DNA from: Frankiaceae bacterium
GTDB lineage: Bacteria; Actinomycetota; Actinomycetes; BP-191
Assembly: GCA_030840645.1 (NCBI GenBank)
Contig: JAVEEC010000101.1
Coordinates: forward strand, 1-43,223
Reading direction: 5' to 3'
Length of the DNA stretch: 43,223 nucleotides
Part shown: one piece after another, positions 38,821 through 43,223 of the stretch
Layout: every line of letters begins with the position of its first letter
Numbering within the stretch: the stretch's first letter is position 1
Notes under the pieces: model-generated
The model's input: only the letters and a program-made list of their open reading frames with translations
The model's database searches: none
What the model was told of the DNA's origin: nothing
Program-made: the position numbers and the translations under genes

Positions 38821-41800
38821 ATGACCCGCCGCTTGTCCCTGCGCACCCGCGCGTTCGTCGCGTCGCTCGCGCTCGTCCCCGCCGGCCTGGCCGGCGCGTT
38901 CGGTGGCAACGCCACCGCGACGGCGCCGCACCCGCCCAAGCGCGGCCCCGAGGTGTTCGGCGACCTGTTCCCCGCCAACCCGGCGCGGCAGCTGCTCAAG
39001 CAGCCGGACGGGACGACGTTCGGGGCGACGCTGACCAACGGCGAGATCGGCGGCGCGTTCGAGACCGAGGCCGGCTACACCGTCGTCCGCGGCAACGACC
39101 GGGTCTGGCGCTACGCGAGCGGCCGCGACAAGAAGGGCGCGCTCATCGCGTCGCCGATCGCGGTGAAGCCCGGCCTGACGCCGAAGGGGATCAGGAAGAA
39201 CGCCGGCCGCACCCGCAACGTGTGGGACGACGGCATGGGCGGTGACGTGCGGGCGCAGACGTTCCGCGCGCTGCAGATCGCGTCGCGCAAGGCGCAGGAG
39301 AAGGCGCTCGCGGCGGGCGAGCCGCGGGTCTTCCGCTTCCCCGCGCTGATGCTCGCGACCTGGTTCGACGAGTCGAAGGGCCAGACCGAGCCGACGTTCC
39401 AGGACGGCACCGACACCCCCGACTACTTCAAGAAGATCCTCGACGGCTTCGGCGGCAACCCCGAGGGGACGCTGACGGAGTTCTACTTCGAGGACTCGTT
39501 CGGCCAGTTCCTCGTGCAGGTCGACGTCTTCGGCCCGTTCACGTCACAGCGGTCGCGCGAGGACCCTTGCTACTACGGCGGCATCGGCCAGTCGGAGGAC
39601 GACGGCGACCTCGACCTGCTCGACACGCAGCTCGGCGTCGGCGGCGGCGGCGCGATCGGCATGGCGCTCGAGTCGGTCCCGCAGGCCGACCCGACGGTGA
39701 ACTTCGGCGTGTACGACAACGACCTCGACGGCGAGGTCGACTTCACCGCGATCATCCACTCCGGCGCGGACATGGCCGTAACCGGCAACCCGTGCAACAC
39801 CTGGTCGCACGCGACGACGGTCGGCCTCGCGGGGCCGATCCTCGAAGGCCTGGTCGGGCTCGACCACGGCAGCATCCACGCCGGGTTGCAGACCACCGAC
39901 GTCAACGCCGACAACATGCCGGTCCAGATCAACCGCGTCTTCACGATGCCGGAGTTCGCCAGCCCGACCGGCCCGCTCACGATCGGCGTCGCGACGCACG
40001 AGATGAGCCACGCGCTCGGCGAGCCCGACTACTACGACGTCACCGGCGCGTCCCAGGGCAACGGCGACTGGGACATCATGGCCGGCGGCTCGTACCTCGG
40101 TAACCCGGCCGGCAGCAACCCGTCGCTGCACAACCCGACGACCCGCGTGTTCCAGGGCTTCGTGCAGCCGACGATCGTCCACGACACCCGCAAGGCCGTC
40201 ACGCTGAAGCCGCGCAACCAGCTCCCGTTCGACGGGTACACGGCCGAGGCGCCGGACCCGAACCTGCTCCTGGTCCCGACGTACGAGATCGGCGTAGGGG
40301 AGACCGACTCGGCCGGCCACAAGTGGTCCGAGGAGGACGTCTACGGGCTCGCGCTCGACACGACGACAGACAAGTACGTCATCGAGGGCTACTACATCGA
40401 GAACATCAACCGGATGTGGCACACCGCGGCGCCGTACGAGCACTTCTCGCGCGGCGGCTACTTCGACCGCAAGGTCCACCAGTCAGGACTGATGGTCTGG
40501 CACTTCGACTACTGGCTGCGCTCCAACGTCTACTTCAACGCCAACAACGCGCAGAGCTTCGCGAACCGGCCGCAGATGGACCCGATGGAGTTCGACCGCA
40601 ACGACAACACGCAGGAGCTGCAGCTCAACTTCAGCCGCGGCAACGTCGGCGACCTGCTTTCCGGCGCCGCGGCGGGCATCTCCTCGGGCACCAGGAAGGT
40701 CCAGCCGAACCTCGTCGTCCTCAGCGGCACGCCGCAGGCCGAGATCGCGTTCGACGGCGTCACCCTTGTCGACGGCCCCGAGAACAAGTTCACCGTCGAC
40801 CCGAACCCGAACAACTACCGGATGACGGTCAGCGCGGTGAGCAAGACGACGCCCGGCGACTGCACGTTGCAGCTGTTCTACAACGGCCAGCCGTTCAGCA
40901 AGGTGTCCGACTCCGGCAGCATCGGCGACCCGGAGACCATCGTCGTCAGCAAGCCCAAGGCGGGCGAGTGGAACGCCAAGGTCGGCGACTTCGCCGGCTG
41001 CATCGACTACGAGGGCACGGTGACGTTCAGCAACGGCTCCGACGAGCTGGCGACGAAGGGCGCGGCCGACACCTGGTCGAACTGGAGCAAGGCGCCGACC
41101 GGCTGGGCGTTCACCAACGTCGGCCCGAAGTACACCGACGGCATCGCGACCAGCATCGACTCGAACGGCACCGAGGACATCACCCTCGACCTGATGCACT
41201 ACACGACCGCTGATGTCGACGCGGCGCCCGGCTTCGCGGCCGGCGCGCCGAACTCCCGCGGCGGCGCCGGCGCCGTCAACGCGGGCCGGAGCAACGCGTT
41301 CTCCGTCCCGGTCTTCAACCACGGAGGCAAGTCCGCCGGACCGGTCACCGTCGAGGTGCGCGCCGGCTCGGCGAGCGGTCCTGTCGTGGCCACGAAGTCG
41401 GTCACGCTCGGGTCGTACGCCCGCAAGGACGTCACGTTCTCCTACCAGCCGGCGCAGGAGGGGTGGTTCGACCTCTACGTCAGCACCCGCGCGACCGGTG
41501 ACCAGAACGCAGCCAACGACGTGCAGAAGTCGTCGCTGTGGGCCGGCCCCGCGAACCCGAAGGTGCTGGTCGTCGACGACGACGGCGAGCTGAACTCCGA
41601 GCAGGCGACGTTGGGCGCGCTCGCGGCACTCGGCGTGCCGTACGCCGTCATCACCGAGCACCCGACCGCGGCCGAGCTGAAGCAGTACGAGGCAGTCGTC
41701 TGGGAGTCCGGCGTCGAGCGCCTCCAGGGCCAGTTCGACGCGGGCGACCGCACGGCGATCGCGTCGTACCTGGACGCGGGCGGCAACCTGCTGATCCAGA

Positions 41801-42756
41801 GCAACCGCGTTGCGTCCGCGCTCGGCACCGCGCAGACCGGCAACGAGGACAGCGTCACGTTCTTCAAGAACTACCTGGGCGGCACGTACGGCGGTCCTGA
41901 CGACACCGTCTCCCGCGAGATCAACTCGGAGATCGAGGGTGCGGGCCACGTGCTGGGCACGGTGAAGGGCGACATCGTGCCGTTCGCCGCGCGCCAGTTC
42001 GTGGAGACGATCGTGCCCGCGAGCGCCGACGTGTTCGGCACGGTCAGCCCCGAGCTGAAGGTCAACGGCGTCGCCGAGGGCCACTTCATCGGCGTCTCCG
42101 TCGACGGCGACGCGGCGCACCACTCGTTCAAGACGATCACCCTCGGCTACAACTTCACGCAGCACGCGACGGCCGACACGAGCGTCGCGATCATGCGGTC
42201 GGCGCTGACGCACTTCGGCGTCCCGCTGGCGACGTACACCGTCGACACGGCGCAGCCGATCGTCTACTACGGCCCGGTCCGCGACCAGGTCGCCGGGCGG
42301 GCGACGCCGATCACGGCGACGGTGCTCGGCGGCACGCCGGGTGCGCCGGTCACGCTGAACTACCGCCGCCACAACCTCGGCGGCTTCTACGTGCAGAAGA
42401 TGACCGGTGGGAACGAGCCGGGCACCTACGAGGGCAAGATCCCGTCGTACGCGGTCACGCCCGACGGCGTCGACTACTACCTCAAGGCGGGTACGGCGTC
42501 GACGTACGCGCCGCGCGGCGCGGGGCTCGGGCGGCTGACGTTCGGCATCGGCGTCCAGCTCCCCGAGGTGCCCGGCCAGATCGGCATCCTGCCGGGCGGC
42601 CTGGTGCCGGTGCCGGAGAAGCCGCCGGTGGTGGTCAGGCCGCCGACGAGGCCGACCGACCTGCCGGCGACCGGCCTCCCGGCCGCGCTCTCGCTCGGTG
42701 CGCTCGTCCTGCTCGGAACGGCGCTGGTCGTGCGGCGCAGGACGCGTGCCGGGTAA
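38821..42756 (+). CDS. LPXTG-anchored M6-family (immune inhibitor A-like) metalloprotease
   Basis: 1,311 residues. A signal peptide (RAFVASLALVPAGLAGAFGG) precedes a propeptide-like region of about 130 residues. The M6 catalytic domain has the zinc motif HEMSHALGEPDYYD with His393, Glu394 and His397, preceded by NTWSHATTVG and followed by GNGDWDIMAGGSY, typical of immune inhibitor A-type enzymes. Downstream come beta-rich accessory regions: a CARDB-like segment (RSNAFSVPVFNHGGKSAGPV) and VLVVDDDGELNSEQATLGAL, the latter resembling a ThuA/class I glutamine-amidotransferase-like fold. The C-terminus is a full sortase signal: LPATG (1281-1285), a hydrophobic span and RRRTRAG. ATG 38821 has GGAGG upstream. 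The protease is expected to be covalently wall-bound. No sortase gene is in the window. Confidence 0.92.
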   Translation: MTRRLSLRTRAFVASLALVPAGLAGAFGGNATATAPHPPKRGPEVFGDLFPANPARQLLKQPDGTTFGATLTNGEIGGAFETEAGYTVVRGNDRVWRYASGRDKKGALIASPIAVKPGLTPKGIRKNAGRTRNVWDDGMGGDVRAQTFRALQIASRKAQEKALAAGEPRVFRFPALMLATWFDESKGQTEPTFQDGTDTPDYFKKILDGFGGNPEGTLTEFYFEDSFGQFLVQVDVFGPFTSQRSREDPCYYGGIGQSEDDGDLDLLDTQLGVGGGGAIGMALESVPQADPTVNFGVYDNDLDGEVDFTAIIHSGADMAVTGNPCNTWSHATTVGLAGPILEGLVGLDHGSIHAGLQTTDVNADNMPVQINRVFTMPEFASPTGPLTIGVATHEMSHALGEPDYYDVTGASQGNGDWDIMAGGSYLGNPAGSNPSLHNPTTRVFQGFVQPTIVHDTRKAVTLKPRNQLPFDGYTAEAPDPNLLLVPTYEIGVGETDSAGHKWSEEDVYGLALDTTTDKYVIEGYYIENINRMWHTAAPYEHFSRGGYFDRKVHQSGLMVWHFDYWLRSNVYFNANNAQSFANRPQMDPMEFDRNDNTQELQLNFSRGNVGDLLSGAAAGISSGTRKVQPNLVVLSGTPQAEIAFDGVTLVDGPENKFTVDPNPNNYRMTVSAVSKTTPGDCTLQLFYNGQPFSKVSDSGSIGDPETIVVSKPKAGEWNAKVGDFAGCIDYEGTVTFSNGSDELATKGAADTWSNWSKAPTGWAFTNVGPKYTDGIATSIDSNGTEDITLDLMHYTTADVDAAPGFAAGAPNSRGGAGAVNAGRSNAFSVPVFNHGGKSAGPVTVEVRAGSASGPVVATKSVTLGSYARKDVTFSYQPAQEGWFDLYVSTRATGDQNAANDVQKSSLWAGPANPKVLVVDDDGELNSEQATLGALAALGVPYAVITEHPTAAELKQYEAVVWESGVERLQGQFDAGDRTAIASYLDAGGNLLIQSNRVASALGTAQTGNEDSVTFFKNYLGGTYGGPDDTVSREINSEIEGAGHVLGTVKGDIVPFAARQFVETIVPASADVFGTVSPELKVNGVAEGHFIGVSVDGDAAHHSFKTITLGYNFTQHATADTSVAIMRSALTHFGVPLATYTVDTAQPIVYYGPVRDQVAGRATPITATVLGGTPGAPVTLNYRRHNLGGFYVQKMTGGNEPGTYEGKIPSYAVTPDGVDYYLKAGTASTYAPRGAGLGRLTFGIGVQLPEVPGQIGILPGGLVPVPEKPPVVVRPPTRPTDLPATGLPAALSLGALVLLGTALVVRRRTRAG

Positions 42757-42784
42757 CGCAGAGGGCTCCGCGGGCCCGGGACGA

Positions 42785-42790
42785 TAGCCT
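42785..42790 (+). promoter_or_regulatory. Putative leaderless -10 box of argS
   Basis: TAGCCT (TANNNT) ends 6 nt before the GTG of argS, and no Shine-Dalgarno is present, matching actinobacterial leaderless genes. A -35 box is not obvious. Confidence 0.45.
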
Positions 42791-42796
42791 CTGCCC

Positions 42797-43223
42797 GTGA
42801 CCCCGGCAGAGCTCTCCGACCTCGTCGTCCGTGCCGTGAGGCAGGCCGTCGAGGCGGGCGAGCTGTCCGTCGAGGTGCCCGCCTCGGCCGTGGTCGAGCG
42901 GCCGAGGCAGCGCGACCACGGCGACTACGCGACCAACGTCGCGCTGCAGCTCGCCAAGCCCGCCGGTCGCCCGCCGCGCGACGTCGCGGAGGTCGTCGCG
43001 CGTCACCTGACGGCGTTCGACGGCGTCGAGCGGGTCGACGTCGCGGGCCCCGGGTTCCTCAACATCACCCTCGCCGACGACGCGCTCGGCCGCCTCGCCG
43101 GCACCGTCGTCGAGGCGGGGGAGGCGTACGGGCGCAGCGACGTCGGCGGCAAGCGCAAGGTCAACCTGGAGTTCGTCAGCGCCAACCCGACCGGCCCGAT
43201 GCACGTCGGCCACGCGCGCTGGG
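42797..43223 (+). CDS. argS: Arginyl-tRNA synthetase, N-terminal part (runs off window)
   Basis: The first 142 codons of a class I synthetase that charges tRNA-Arg. The N-terminal additional domain is evident ([20 protein letters not shown] and [18 protein letters not shown]), followed by the catalytic entry [20 protein letters not shown], whose HVGH is the HIGH signature. GTG 42797 gives the family-typical beginning [17 protein letters not shown]. About three quarters of the gene lies beyond the window. It begins 40 nt after the M6 protease stop with its own probable leaderless promoter. Confidence 0.95.
   Translation, partial: MTPAELSDLVVRAVRQAVEAGELSVEVPASAVVERPRQRDHGDYATNVALQLAKPAGRPPRDVAEVVARHLTAFDGVERVDVAGPGFLNITLADDALGRLAGTVVEAGEAYGRSDVGGKRKVNLEFVSANPTGPMHVGHARW

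Overview
The window is chromosomal DNA from a high-GC Gram-positive bacterium, class Actinomycetes. The evidence is a GC-rich third codon position throughout, frequent GTG and TTG starts, a mycobacterial-type Kgd (2-oxoglutarate decarboxylase), an imuA'-imuB-dnaE2 mutasome under an actinobacterial LexA box, apparently leaderless promoters (TANNNT about 6-7 nt before the start codon) and an LPXTG-anchored protease. I cannot place the genus. No phage, transposase, integrase or CRISPR array is visible.

Layout. 1-8345 reads leftward: kgd (3' end beyond the window), a SAM methyltransferase overlapping an acyl-CoA dehydrogenase, a phytoene-desaturase-like FAD oxidoreductase, a DUF3052 gene with no usable start (probable frameshift), a 56-aa secreted peptide coupled to it, and a GNAT-aminoglycoside phosphotransferase fusion. 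8364-14386 reads rightward: an FMN/F420 split-barrel protein, then the SOS mutagenesis cassette imuA'-imuB-dnaE2 behind a perfect LexA palindrome. 14450-20511 is rich in secreted and lipid-anchored proteins of unknown function. Embedded in it is a divergent pair: an ECF sigma factor with its own membrane anchor and external domain, and a GAF protein ending in a degenerate histidine-kinase-like region.

20601-28614 is one tightly coupled operon: a large surface propeller-like protein with a C-terminal anchor, an anchored branched-chain-amino-acid-type binding protein, a LivH-LivM-LivG single-chain transporter and LivF. Directly downstream lie a 63-aa RiPP-precursor-like peptide (28645-28836), a six-cysteine secreted protein and a secreted subtilase. 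This 20.6-31.2 kb block is my best candidate for an undescribed system: a surface receptor/importer with an orphan peptide and a protease. The link between the parts is inferred from position only.

31408-38136 holds a membrane GGDEF-EAL protein, an operon of lipoprotein, atypical NRAMP-family transporter and two PRC-barrel-like proteins, then (leftward) osmC with a membrane protein, and a small ABM-like protein. 38221-43223 holds tRNA-Arg(CCG), a single-domain response regulator, a sortase-anchored M6 metalloprotease and the start of argS.

Two dispersed signals cut across the annotation. One is a 50-bp intergenic element with inverted ends, present in two near-identical copies plus a fragment. 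The other is a CCCCTAC motif recurring in the gaps before the secreted-protein and peptide genes.
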